This document shows, in pieces, positions 24,500 to 34,790 of a DNA stretch of 64,000 nucleotides. The stretch spans positions 434,001 to 498,000 of the forward strand of contig NC_052107.1 in assembly GCF_012273895.1 (NCBI RefSeq), in the 5' to 3' direction. The notes under the pieces were generated by a model, which ran no database searches, was not told the DNA's origin, and saw only the letters and a list, made by a program, of their open reading frames with translations. How positions within the stretch are numbered: position 1 is the first letter of the stretch; each line of letters starts with the position of its first letter. Position numbers and translations under genes: made by a program. Source of the stretch: Zerene cesonia (taxonomy: Eukaryota; Arthropoda; Insecta; Lepidoptera; Pieridae).

Positions 24500-25392
24500 T
24501 CTTGCTCTGTGTGTGTTTTTTATTTGAAGGGATCTATCAATTGTTGAAATATACATTATAGAGATTTTAAAAAAGTCGAAGAGAATTAAGTTGTGACAGA
24601 ACGTTTTGTGAAAGGAGTTATTATAATAGAGATTTGGTAGATCCAAAACTGAATAAAACTTAGTAGTTGTTTTTAAGCAAATTTATGATAAAGAATTATT
24701 TTATCACTGAAATTTTGGTTAGCACCTATTTATATTATACATACCTTCTATTTTGATTTTGCTGTGTTTTTTTTTTGATGCATTAGTTTATGAATGAAAT
24801 AATACATAATTCCAATACATATTTTGGTATTTTTGTATAGAATTACCTTTAAATATAATTCCTAAATATGGAAAAAGAAGATAAAATAACAAAGTACACG
24901 TACGGAAATTTATCTCAGTTACATCACCAATTAGCGATCCTTATTAAAACAATATGATAAGCTCATTAAATTTTTATTTAATCGACTGTATAAAGACTAA
25001 ATCTGTCCCTATGAAAATCACATGTGAGTTTGTTTCAGCTAACACTCCAAACTAAAAGACCAAGTTTATCATATCAATATACCATCAATCTGGTTCTGTT
25101 AATTAAGTAGCTTCTCAAGATAAGTACTTATTGTAATTGAAATTCCTTCACCATAAAAATGGCGATTGCCCCAGCACAAGGTGAGCTGGTGTCAATCAAG
25201 ATGTCTAGGGGAGGTCCCTCCGTACAGAGTAATATTAAATAGATGATACAAAAGAGAACACATACAGTTAACAAGTTTTTATCCTCACTCGGTTAAAATA
25301 GTTTGAAAGTAAATATGTGTAGTTCTTGTAGTTAGTAATTAAATATGTGAGAAATTAAAAAAAACATGATTCCCTATAAACAATAAAAGTAC
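24500..25392. other. A+T-rich spacer
   Basis: A 27-codon frame from the ATG at 25159 has a good insect start context (aaaaatggc) but no further support. Similar text ('ccataaaatggcg') recurs at 56692, which points to a repeat. Confidence 0.4.
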
Positions 25393-25480
25393 ACACAAAC
25401 ATTTATTAATTCAACTAGACTTCCTATAGAAGCACTTTTGAATCGTCATATTACACTGATATAACATTCACCATGACAAT
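25393..25480 (-). mobile_element. LINE 3' end, truncated
   Basis: Same 3'-end family as 20033-20135 (complement: 'cgattcaaaagtgcttctat', 'agtctagttgaat'). The TTTGAG tail is nearly lost. Confidence 0.6.
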
Positions 25481-26207
25481 AGGTGTAAAATAATTAATTG
25501 TTCAACGTTTGACTTAGCTTTGAAGCTAGATTTTCGTGTAAGGTTTTTATGAAACAGCGGCTGAATGATGACACAAGATGTATTAGGATTTTTGTAAATG
25601 TGGACAAACTTGGACGTCTCAAATGTTATACAAATATTACAAGCTTTTCTCTATATTACGAATATTAAGAAAAACTAAATTAAAAATAGCATTTTCAAAG
25701 CTTAGCATGTTATTTTCTTAAACAGTATAATATGTGTATTGTGTCTTTTAACATACAAAAAATACAAGTTACTTATGTGTAACACAGTTTTCAACCTTTA
25801 TCGAAAAACAGGTGTACCCTGTAGTGAAATCAAAAAAAAATTATCTGTTTTCATTCTCTATTTTAATTGCTGTAGCAATTATGGATAGTTTTTAACAACT
25901 CTTCAGTCTCTATAGCAATCTACTCTGTACTCACAAGACAGCACCCATTTAATGGCATACCGATTGAGTTTTTATTTATATTCGGACCGCAAGAAGCACG
26001 TCTGTATGATAATCAAGGGCTTATAGGTGATTGTAATGAATTAGAGATTAGCCCACGCTTTTAAAAGCTTTTAAGTAATTGTTTATTTTACGGGTAGGTG
26101 CAAATTTATGTAATCCGCAAGTTTGTGTGGTATTCTGTAGGTTTATTTTATTAGCGTGTTTTTTTTTTATTAAGTGGATCTTTATTGGTTTCTGTTTTGA
26201 TATTTAT
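25481..26207. other. A+T-rich spacer
   Basis: Nothing recognised. Confidence 0.5.
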
Positions 26208-26361
26208 GTAAACCTTCGCCCAGGCTTCGGTCACGGCACATAATATGTTGCTCAGTGAAGTTGCAGCTTTCTTATGCTATAAGAATTTTTAATACGGTCC
26301 AGCAGTTTTCGCGTGAAAAATTTACAAATATACAAAAGTTTCCTCTTTATATAAGTCTAGA
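26208..26361 (-). mobile_element. Helitron-like element H2, degraded ends
   Basis: Internal H2 blocks ('agtgaagttgcagctttct', 'gcagttttcgcgtgaaa') are clear. Both termini carry substitutions. Confidence 0.65.
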
Positions 26362-26700
26362 TAACGAAATAAATCTATAGAGCTTCTTATTTTTACCTTT
26401 CATTCTGTACTAATAATATAATGCTGTGTTTGTTTAAACGCGCTTATCGCAGGAAATACTGAACCCTTAGTGATAAAGGGCATTACAGTAAGTTATAATT
26501 AAAATTAACGACAAGAGGCTTACATATAATATTGCTGTAACACAGGTAACATAAAACTAATTACTTTGAATTAACATATATATAACTATGTTTTTATTTT
26601 TAAATTAAAATGTAAAAATAACAGTTTCATGGATGAATTTATATCTTTGTCTTATTTTTGTTTTACCGTTACTCTACTAAATCTAAAACAAAATAACATA

Positions 26701-26899
26701 CATCACTACATAGTATAAAACAAAGGCGCTTTCTCTGTCCCTATGTCCTTAAGCCTTTAAAATCTATATCTTTAAAACTACGCGACGGATTTTGATGGGG
26801 TTTTTTAATAATAGGGTTATCAAAGAGAAAGTTTTATATGTATAATAACATCTATACTACTCCGAATTTAACGCGTGCGAAGCCGCGGTCAAAAGCTAG
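26701..26899 (+). mobile_element. Helitron-like element H3
   Basis: It runs from 'catcactacatagtataaaac' region to 'gcgaagccgcggtcaaaagctag' before T (the two ends given here in part). The first bases differ from the TCATCAC start of the 57346 copy. It ends 94 bases before the tRNA gene. Confidence 0.8.
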
Positions 26900-26993
26900 T
26901 TACTTATATAAAAATAACACAAAAAAGCTTCAAAAAATGTATTGTTAAAATCCATTGCACTATATACAGACCTATTTCATTAAAATTCTCGTC

Positions 26994-27066
26994 GCCCCTG
27001 TGGCCTAATGGATAAGGCATCGGCCTCCTAAGCCGGGGATTGTGGGTTCGAGTCCCACCAGGGGTA
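26994..27066 (+). tRNA. tRNA-Arg, anticodon CCT
   Basis: This is a complete 73-nt nuclear tRNA that would decode AGG as arginine in cytosolic translation. The cloverleaf closes fully: acceptor GCCCCTG / CAGGGGT (first pair G-U), D stem GCCT / AGGC, anticodon stem TCGGC / GCCGG (one U-G pair), loop CTCCTAA with anticodon CCT at 27027-27029, variable loop GGATT, and T arm GTGGG-TTCGAGT-CCCAC. The internal Pol III promoter is present: A box TGGCCTAATGG and a perfect B box GGTTCGAGTCC. There is no intron and the CCA end is not encoded, as expected for eukaryotes. The discriminator base is A at 27066. It lacks the SINE body that follows the tRNA-like heads elsewhere in this window, so I take it as a true gene. 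Confidence 0.96.
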
Positions 27067-27080
27067 AAACATGAGGATAC

Positions 27081-27086
27081 TTTTTT
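27081..27086 (+). terminator. Pol III terminator of the tRNA gene
   Basis: Six T residues start 15 bases after the mature 3' end. A run of four or more T is the usual Pol III stop signal. Confidence 0.85.
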
Positions 27087-27116
27087 GTTTTAAAACACCG
27101 ATTTTATCAGTTTTAT

Positions 27117-27260
27117 TTTTCAACCGACTTTAAAAACAGCAGGAAGTTATCAATTTGACTGCATTTTTTTGGCTTTGACACCTCAGAACTTTCGACTAGA
27201 TGAACTGTTGACGATTTTTTTTTTTATTTCAATGCTGGTGCATCTCTTGTTCCCAATTAA
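27117..27260 (+). repeat. Dispersed 'aaccgactttaaaa' repeat
   Basis: Starts 'caaccgactttaaaaacag' and keeps 'gacacctcagaactttcgac' and 'tttcaatgctggtgcatctc'. It shares its opening with 57115-57245. A minus-strand scrap of the same opening is at 31420-31436. Confidence 0.55.
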
Positions 27261-28045
27261 ATCTTCTTTAATGACTTGAATGATCTTTTTTAATGACTTG
27301 AAGGCGTTGGTTTTTTATTAAAACAATTCATTATTTTAAATTTCATTGTGAATAAGGTTTAATTTGGGTTATTTATAATTATCACTCGTTTTCAGGTGCC
27401 GCTAGATATTGTGGTTTGAATTATAAGATAGGTAAAGCCTCTAAATAGTAATTCAATAATATCAAATTAATGACATAAATTTAATAATGAAAATATGCGA
27501 ATAGATTCCAAGAAATCTAACGAAACACGTTCAAAACTGCGTAAGCATATAAAATCACTTCAAAGTCACGTTATAGCGCATAAAATATGACAGGACAAAC
27601 ACGATACTCGCATTTTATAGTCGGATAAATCAAATTAAGGTGGCCCACTTAACGTAACATAGAAATGTTTTTAACAATTGCTATTTTGAGATGAGTGACG
27701 TTTAATGACTCTCTGTTATAACGAAATAGTTTTATATCATGTACGAGTACAATTTCTCTTTTTTTATTTAATATTCTAAATTAGATCAGAATTCTTACGG
27801 AGAGAGAAAGGATTCAATTTTTTACCAAGATTTTTGTTTATTTTTTTTTAATGCTAAATTATTACATTCACCTGTATGTTTCAAGTAATTAAACCACTCC
27901 TTTAAGTTCGTTTTTGTGACACGAGAAAAGGACAGATTTAATTAAAATTTTGTATACTTGTCGAATCTGTGACAATGTGTGAAAAAATCATTCAGTCATT
28001 AAGTGCGCAGTCGATTCTAGTTAGTATATAAATCACTTATATATT
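27261..28045. other. A+T-rich spacer
   Basis: No gene recognised. Confidence 0.5.
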
Positions 28046-28160
28046 CTAGTAGCGGTTCGCCCCGGCTTCGCCCGTCATACATGTACATATAGCCTATAAC
28101 ACTCACGGATCACGTACGTCATATAAAACGATGAATTTTTTGAAATCGATCAACAAACTC
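28046..28160 (-). mobile_element. Helitron-like element H2, truncated
   Basis: The minus-strand 3' end is intact (GCCGGGGCGAACCGCTACTAG). The internal part fades out near 28160 and no 5' terminus is found. Confidence 0.65.
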
Positions 28161-29144
28161 ATTAGCTATGAACTCTCATTACTCATGATATCATTTATAT
28201 ATTTGAATTCATGATATTTAAAAAACTGACCAATGCTAGAACAAGAATATGTATTTACTGAAGTGTAGTGGAAACATTATTTTTTATGTTTTCAACAACT
28301 GCAGTGCAATTTTCAGTCACTTTATCTTTCTTGAGATCATTCACAAAGAAATATTGCTTGTGAATGACATTAAGTATTTTTAATAGTGTTTATTTTATAC
28401 CTGCATTTTACAGAACAAATAATCGGTATAATAACTGCAACGTTTTTCAATGACTTCTTAGCAGACGAATCAGTTCAGCCGTTTTGAAATGAAACATACA
28501 CACGAATTTACCAAATCAGATTGGCATTTGAATATCATTTTATCACGTTACACGTTATAAACGACAGATAAAACTTGTCACCTAAAATAAAATGAAGAAA
28601 TTTTAATAAATAAATAAAATTATGAACAACATACATTGCCATAATTTTATCATATTTATGTGCATTTTATGTTTCTGCGAAAACACCGGATCTGAATATT
28701 ACAGATTTACTGTGTACGGGGGCCATTAAAGTTTACAGGACATAGCTATTTGGTAAATTGCACTTTATTACATGGCATTATAGTCCATTCTAGCTCGCAT
28801 AACGTTTCGTTAACTTTGAAATACATTAAATAGTGGGTCATCCGGAAGAACGTGTTGTCTTATTTTACTTTTCCGTTTCCCCTTTGTTAGAGTCCTTTTT
28901 TAATTGTGAAATTATTTTCTGTTTTTCAAACCATTGCTTGTTCCACATTAGATAAAGAATACATTGAGAATAAAAACGGAATTGTACTGAATATAAAAAA
29001 TTATGTAAAATGAAATGACATGATTATGAAACTCGTTTTATAATCAGGTTACGTGGTGCTTCATCACTGGCGCCCTAATGAAACCTAGGTATAAAATCAG
29101 ATTGTATTAATTGATATTGAAGCTAAATATTTTTAAAATTATTT
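28161..29144. other. A+T-rich spacer
   Basis: No gene or bounded repeat recognised. Confidence 0.5.
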
Positions 29145-29330
29145 ATTTATTAGTGCGCTGGTACACAAATAAATCCTTAAGATTAAAAGTTCTAGGTACC
29201 GAGACTGGCACAGAGGGCGGCCTTATCACTACAGTGTAATCTCTTCCGGGCAACCCACTGTGTGAAGTTAAGGTATAAAGGAGGAGGTAGATAAGAAGTA
29301 AATAAATAAACAAATAATAAATAGAAAATC
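29145..29330 (-). mobile_element. LINE 3'-UTR fragment
   Basis: The complement contains 'gttgcccggaagagatta', 'gtgataaggccgccctctg' and ends 'tgtaccagcgcactaataaa'. The phrase 'ggaagagat...gataaggccgcc' is shared with 31235-31340 and 31960-32100 and, from general knowledge, is common in lepidopteran LINE 3' regions. Confidence 0.6.
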
Positions 29331-30126
29331 TCAATATAAATTCATTCATAAAATAAAAGACATACAAAAATATGAAATTAAAAACAAATAAATATGAAAT
29401 GATTCAGATTACTTAAAATATTTTCGTAAATAAAAAAATCCTGCAAACCTTCGCGCCATTCCAAAATTCAACAGTCGATAATAAAGACATTCCAGTTTCT
29501 AGAATAAAATCTAGATCATAACTCAGCAGAATCTAGACATGAAACGAGTTAGAATTTATGTCAGGAGCAGCCGGTGCGCGGAGAGCATTATATTGTAAAA
29601 TTGTTTTTTAAATTATCCATTTCTTAGATACCGTTTGACAGATATATGAATTGCAGTGACTTTTGTATGAAGATTTATGTCATTGGCAGGAACAGTGTCA
29701 TTCAATGTTTGGGATCATTTTGAAATGCTGTTTATCTTTGTTAATTTTGTTTGTTTTTGTGTATATTATTTTCAATTTTTACAACAAAGAAGTGTTTTTT
29801 TATATTATTAATTTTTATTATTAATTAGCTATTATTTATTTATTTTTCATATGTTTATCGACCGTAGCATTGACGTAATTTTACATTAGATACTGAAATA
29901 TCTTGATGCGCGGTTTCGCCCTGAATTATAAGACAGACAAATTTATCCAATTCATCTTTCCCATTTAACATTTAAGAATCCAATTCAGCTATTAAAATAT
30001 TCCATTTACCTTCTAGATACAAAAATAAAGTGACTTTTATATAATTTGCATACACGAGAACTGTCCTAAGACTGAAGGCTTGAACCAAGTTACTCCCACC
30101 TTACAAGTATACTTTATCGAATCAGA
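29331..30126. other. A+T-rich spacer
   Basis: No gene recognised. Confidence 0.5.
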
Positions 30127-30232
30127 TATAAAAGCGAGCTCTATTCTGATTGGCTCACACCTGTCTCACCTCAAATTTCAGCCAATCAGAGAGCTGTACA
30201 CCTGTCGGATCGATACTGGGGCGGTACACCTG
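30127..30232. promoter_or_regulatory. Candidate regulatory island: TATA-like box, inverted CCAAT pair, CACCTG sites
   Basis: TATAAAAG lies at 30127-30134. CTGATTGGCT (30146-30155) and AGCCAATCAG (30180-30189) are exact inverted copies, each holding a CCAAT core of the kind bound by NF-Y. CACCTG occurs at 30158, 30199 and 30227, a motif used by Snail-type and some bHLH factors. The cluster stands out from its A+T-rich surroundings. No transcript can be assigned, so its role is inference. Confidence 0.35.
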
Positions 30233-30776
30233 CTGAGTAAAATGTTTATCTTAGGTGATCTGTGTCTATAGAGGTGAGGCATCTGTAAAGTGGTAAAATA
30301 CAGATAACCTAACTCTATAGGTATCAGAAACAGATGATGAATAACTTTAGAGTTTTAATACATACCAACATTTCTATCAATTTTTCACCGGTATAACGGA
30401 TGGTTAAGTATCTTATTAGGTGAAAGTTAGTAGTTTTAATAAGTAAGCTAATATGTTGTTAGACATAAATGTCTATACTAAAATACTGAAGTTATTTTGT
30501 TGTTTCAGATTTTTTAAAATTTATTTCAAGTCAAATACGGCCGTTACTGTGTTTAGAAAAGCATAAAATATACTATATGCATAGAAATATTTTTCTTTCT
30601 TATATATGTCGTATCCGGTTAATAAGTATCTAATGTGATAATCCCGTTCATAATCTATCACTGCACCACACTGCATACAGATCTGACCAGCTGTTTTTGC
30701 GTTAAAGAGTAACAAACATCCATCGATCCACAAAAATAAAAATTAGCAGGAAGTAGAACAGGATATATCAGAATAG

Positions 30777-31013
30777 GCTAGTAAAAGGATAGAACTAGAG
30801 AAGTGGATCTTAGAACAAACTGATACGACACTTAGTAGTCCGCCAACATTATCTCTCATCATTTCCTACACGTTTAAACGACACCAGCATCGACACCTCC
30901 ACGGAAACATGTCGAAAATTATCATTGAAATCAGCAATTTTTTAAACGAAAATCATCCTAAATACCATAGAAACGTTGCCAAAACACTGCTAGAAAAAGC
31001 AGGTGTATCATGA
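30777..31013 (+). CDS. Exon-like open frame of unknown origin
   Basis: The frame is open for 78 codons from the stop at 30774 to TGA at 31011-31013. It includes an ATG at 30909 that would give 34 residues, beginning MSKIIIEISNFLNENHPKYH and ending LLEKAGVS. That C-terminal part is hydrophilic and helix-like, with codon use more varied than in nearby chance frames. No family is recognised. It lies just upstream of text resembling a LINE 3' region (31235-31340), so it may be the remnant of a retroelement frame and not a host gene. Confidence 0.25.
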   Translation, partial: ASKRIELEKWILEQTDTTLSSPPTLSLIISYTFKRHQHRHLHGNMSKIIIEISNFLNENHPKYHRNVAKTLLEKAGVS

Positions 31014-31234
31014 TATGTTGTGGAGAGATAGTGCGATCTCTAATACGCATTACACGGTATTTTAGCGCGTCCCCAGCGGAAATCCTGCCTCGTAATGATG
31101 TGTGGACACCTCACCTGGGACTGTCATTAGTATATAGTGGTTTAGTGACGTGCGCTGTGTGGTAGTGAGTTGTGGACTGTTCTATTTAGTGGATTTATAA
31201 AGTATTGACTTTAGTGACGTACGCCTGTGAACTG

Positions 31235-31340
31235 CAGCTTTGAGCTTTCTAACCATATTGGTGTTTTGTGCTTTGCCTGAAGGTTGCTTGGTAGAGATGG
31301 CATCGAAGCATAAGGCCGCCATTTGTACATTTTTTTATCT
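31235..31340 (+). mobile_element. LINE 3'-UTR fragment
   Basis: 'ctgaaggttgcttggtagag' followed by 'ataaggccgccatttgtac' is the same kind of LINE 3' text as at 31960-32100. The left limit is not certain and could extend into the open frame upstream. Confidence 0.5.
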
Positions 31341-31959
31341 GTTTACAGTTTTTACTTCCTTTATTTCTTTATGACAAATTGTTCAATAAGGAATGAATAA
31401 TCCATTCGAAACCTCCATTTTTGGAGTCGGTTAAAAACATGATTAAAGAAACCTAAATGTAATTCAACTCATATAAATCAATTAGAACTAGACTTATTCA
31501 AGATTTATAATAAAAAAGACACAAAAATGCTCGGCCGTTAGCGAAAAATATCTCTTGCCAAAATATTCGAAAAGTAGTTCCACCTTGACGTGCTAACTGC
31601 ATCTGAACTAGATTTGGCTCGTCCGTAACCTAAAATTTTACTGTCGCACGCAGTTGGAGGGAAGTGCTATGAAATAAGCATGTTTTTCAGATTTATATGT
31701 TGTTTTGTGGTCGATTGGTCAATATTTTTCCGAAACTATGATAGAATATGCGTCAAGAAGAGTTTTGAAAGAAGACTTTACTTAAATACTATGAGATTTT
31801 ACAACCAATGAACAGTCCTTTTGAAGAAATTCTCAAATCCAGTAAGAAATTACAATATTAAACAGTATTAATCGATGTCAATTTTGGATAACGAATAATA
31901 TTTTTTTATACTTTTCTTTTTATTTAATCTTTCGTATTATATTTATGCTCTGCCCTACT
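31341..31959. other. A+T-rich spacer
   Basis: Nothing recognised apart from a scrap of the 'aaccgactt' repeat in reverse at 31420-31436. Confidence 0.45.
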
Positions 31960-32100
31960 CCTCTCCTCCATCTAATTCCTCTCTGTACGTCTGGTTGTCT
32001 GGAAGAAATCGCTATAGAGCGATAAGACCGCCAATTGTTTATATTGTAATTTTAATAATTTTTTGTAGTTTTTGTTAAAAGCAATAACGAATAAATAAAT
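31960..32100 (+). mobile_element. LINE 3' end
   Basis: 'ctggttgtctggaagaaatc', 'gagcgataagaccgccaat' and a final (AATA)n tract. No coding sequence precedes it, so it is strongly 5'-truncated. Confidence 0.6.
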
Positions 32101-32924
32101 AAATAATATGCACAAGTATAGCTTTATACTCTTTAAACGTGTATGTGTGTGTGCATCTATAAAACTTGCAAACCATTAGAACGAAATAGATCTCTGATAT
32201 TCGTTTATGGTTCCCTTTATGAATATATAACACTGGAAGTAAAACGTATAAAGTAACATGTATATAATTAAACGACAGTTTTTTTTTTGTATAATGATTA
32301 AATTAACTACAAAACAAGCACCTCTAGTAAATTGACTCAGTGCCTCTGTAACTTACCTGCCTCAGGGGTAAAATATATCTCCGGAGCCCTCAATTGCACT
32401 CAAATTGCTATCCGATAGGTTGAGGGGGATTAGGGCTTTTTTACATCAACCGCACCCAATTTGTATATTTAATTTTATACTCTTACTGATTCTATTTTTG
32501 AGGAGGTTCTATGTTTGTCTGTCATATGTCATAATCATAGGTGGTTTATGGAAAAAATAGCAGTAATCCTGAATTTCTGAATACTTTTTTAAATAAGAGT
32601 TTTAGTTATACAAAAATAGAAAAATAGACGTCGTTAATAAATAAAGCGATTTTAAATGTATTCACTTGTTTTTCAAGGCGATGATTGTTAAGAATTTAAA
32701 ACTACATAAATAAAATTAGCGTTTTATCCACGATTACCATAAATTATATGGATATTGCAATCTTTTTTTTTTGTTTTTTTGATTAGGGAAATCACCGACT
32801 AAGACCCCACTGTGTTCCGTAAAGCCGCTGTAGCGAAGGAACCACGTGTACACGGTTCTTAGGGATAGTGCAACTTACCTATACACAATTATATATATTG
32901 CACATACACATATATGCGTATATT
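32101..32924. other. A+T-rich DNA with one shared repeat phrase
   Basis: At 32786-32865 'aagaccccactgtgttccg' matches 10369-10400 in part. The family is not known to me. Confidence 0.4.
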
Positions 32925-33025
32925 TTTTTATGTCACTCAGAAGATGCAGATTTATATTGGTGAAAGAATTTTCGAAATCAGTTAAGTTTTTGAGTGTGTT
33001 TACACATTAAAGGTTGCACACATAA
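32925..33025 (-). mobile_element. Helitron H2 fragment
   Basis: Internal H2 block only ('tatgtcactcagaagatgca', 'ggtgaaagaattttcgaaat'). No termini. Confidence 0.5.
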
Positions 33026-33276
33026 AATATTTATTACATACATTCTTATATATTGGATGGTCTATAATATAACTCTTTATGGATTTGGAACCTTAACCAA
33101 ACTACGAATATAAATCAACCCGTGACCCCATTTCCCCAATAACATAGCGATCGACCATTATAAATTTTTACAAAAAAAAAATTCTAAAATCTCTAATAAA
33201 TTCTGATACAAGTTTTAAAAAAACAAGAAACATAGAGGAAGCTGTGACGTGTACTGAATGGAGACACGGTGACACT

Positions 33277-33300
33277 CGCGCCAAAACATTTTTGGCGGGA
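33277..33300. promoter_or_regulatory. Candidate inverted pair of E2F/DP sites
   Basis: CGCGCCAAAA (33277-33286) and TTTTTGGCGGGA (33289-33300) face each other. Both contain the E2F core TTTGGCG(C/G). The surrounding 33265-33350 is locally CpG-rich. No coding exon is recognised beside it. Confidence 0.35.
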
Positions 33301-33446
33301 CGCCATTAAAAAAACTTCAGGTAATCGTGCGTGGACGCAGCTGCGCAACATCGCTTTTTATTTATTTACATTGAAAACGGAATGCTATTAGCGATCGTGG
33401 TTAATGATACGGAGATAACAAGATTGCTATAGAATTGTTTTTAAAA

Positions 33447-33646
33447 TCCTACTAATATTATAAATGCGAAAGTTTGTAAGGATGTGTATGTGTTTGTTAC
33501 TCTTTCACGCCAAAGCTACTCAACCGATTGCAATGAAATTTGGTACGTAGATAGCTGGACGACTGGAATAAGTCATAGGCAACTTTTTATCTCGATATTC
33601 CTAGGGTATACAGATTTACGCGGGTGAAACCGCGGGGCGCAACTAG
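33447..33646 (+). mobile_element. Helitron H1 (Lep1-like), full length
   Basis: TCCTACTAATATTATAAATG at the left follows A. The right end has the hairpin 'cgcgggtgaaaccgcg' and then GGGCGCAACTAG before T. One of the best-kept copies in the window. Confidence 0.92.
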
Positions 33647-34673
33647 TGTAAATATAAAGGTGAGTAGATCAGTAATAATATTGTCCACCTACTCCACGTA
33701 ACTGCAACAGCCACTGTGTTCGAATATGATTGGAGTGAAATACTGAATATTTTTTATCGTTAAGTTTCATCAAAATCCGTCCAGCAGTTTTTCAGTGAAA
33801 CCTATCGTGTCTATCATTTCGCGTCTCTATTTTTGATATACTTCAACTAAACTATATTATAATAAAAATATAATACAAACTTTACTAAAAACAGATTTAA
33901 TTTCCAAACAAGATTATTGTGTTAAAATAGTTTCATTTAATTAGGATTCATGGACAAACTTACAAACATAACGATCGCTACGTTATACTGTGAGGTATGT
34001 AATATTGGTATATATATCTAGGTGAATACCACAATCATTTTAAGCCCACGCATAACATAAATTTAAACTAATTAACAATTATATTTAACAAATTACTAAA
34101 AGTAAGGTGTTAGTACCGTTAGCCAACTAGAACGGACGGAAATAAACTGTTATTTCATATTTGTATATTTTTTCTAACACCTCAAATGACTAGCGAAGAT
34201 TTTTTCCTCCAAACATTGTTATCAACTTTATTATATTTTAGTTTTCAGTTAAAAATTGTATTATTAATATTTAAAACATATAATATAGACGCATTAAATA
34301 CTATTATGGTATTTCGTAGAATAACATTCTATCTTCAAATTCCATTTAGGTGCCTCCTTTTTTTGTTTCTGTCTCGTCGCAACAGAACCTTTTTTATTAA
34401 TAAAATAGTACTATTATTACTAAAATACACATCCTAAGTATAGGTCTTACGAAGGATATGTTCATATATCTTGGTATAAAAAATGTCATTTGTAGTCTAC
34501 ACCACATAATACACAAAGGTACATAGCATAATCGTCCTCCCAACCACTTTTTAACAACAAAAACTCCTTCGTTTACACCTATACTCGCAAACAAATAAAA
34601 AAACATCAAAGCAAACACTTCCGCATAGCACAGTCGCACGCAGAACTGTAAACTTTTAATCTCAGGTGGACCC
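33647..34673. other. A+T-rich DNA; partial Helitron core near 33740-33840
   Basis: 'tttcatcaaaatccgtccagc' is a Helitron-core phrase but no termini are found. Two chance frames (34186-34437 plus, 34397-34639 minus) lack recognisable domains. Confidence 0.4.
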
Positions 34674-34790
34674 TGACACCTGTCATCCCGGTGACAGCTG
34701 ACAGCCGACAGTCTGACAGATTGGGGCGAGCGCCGCGGGCGGCTATTGTTTCCGCGCGCGAGCGTACCAACGCCTTTTTGTTTTAATCAT
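34674..34790. promoter_or_regulatory. G+C-rich island with four TGACAG motifs
   Basis: TGACAG occurs at 34692, 34699 and 34714 and as its complement at 34680, all within 40 bases; TGACAC adds a near match at 34674. TGACAG is the core bound by TALE homeodomain factors such as Homothorax/Meis and TGIF. A CpG-rich run (cgagcgccgcgggcggc and cgcgcgcgagcg) follows to 34767. Such an island is unusual in this A+T-rich window and is a reasonable enhancer or promoter candidate, but no transcript is seen. Confidence 0.4.

Noticed and set aside
25159..25242. 27-codon frame with good start context
   Set aside because: Part of the text recurs at 56692, so it probably belongs to a repeat; too short for a call.
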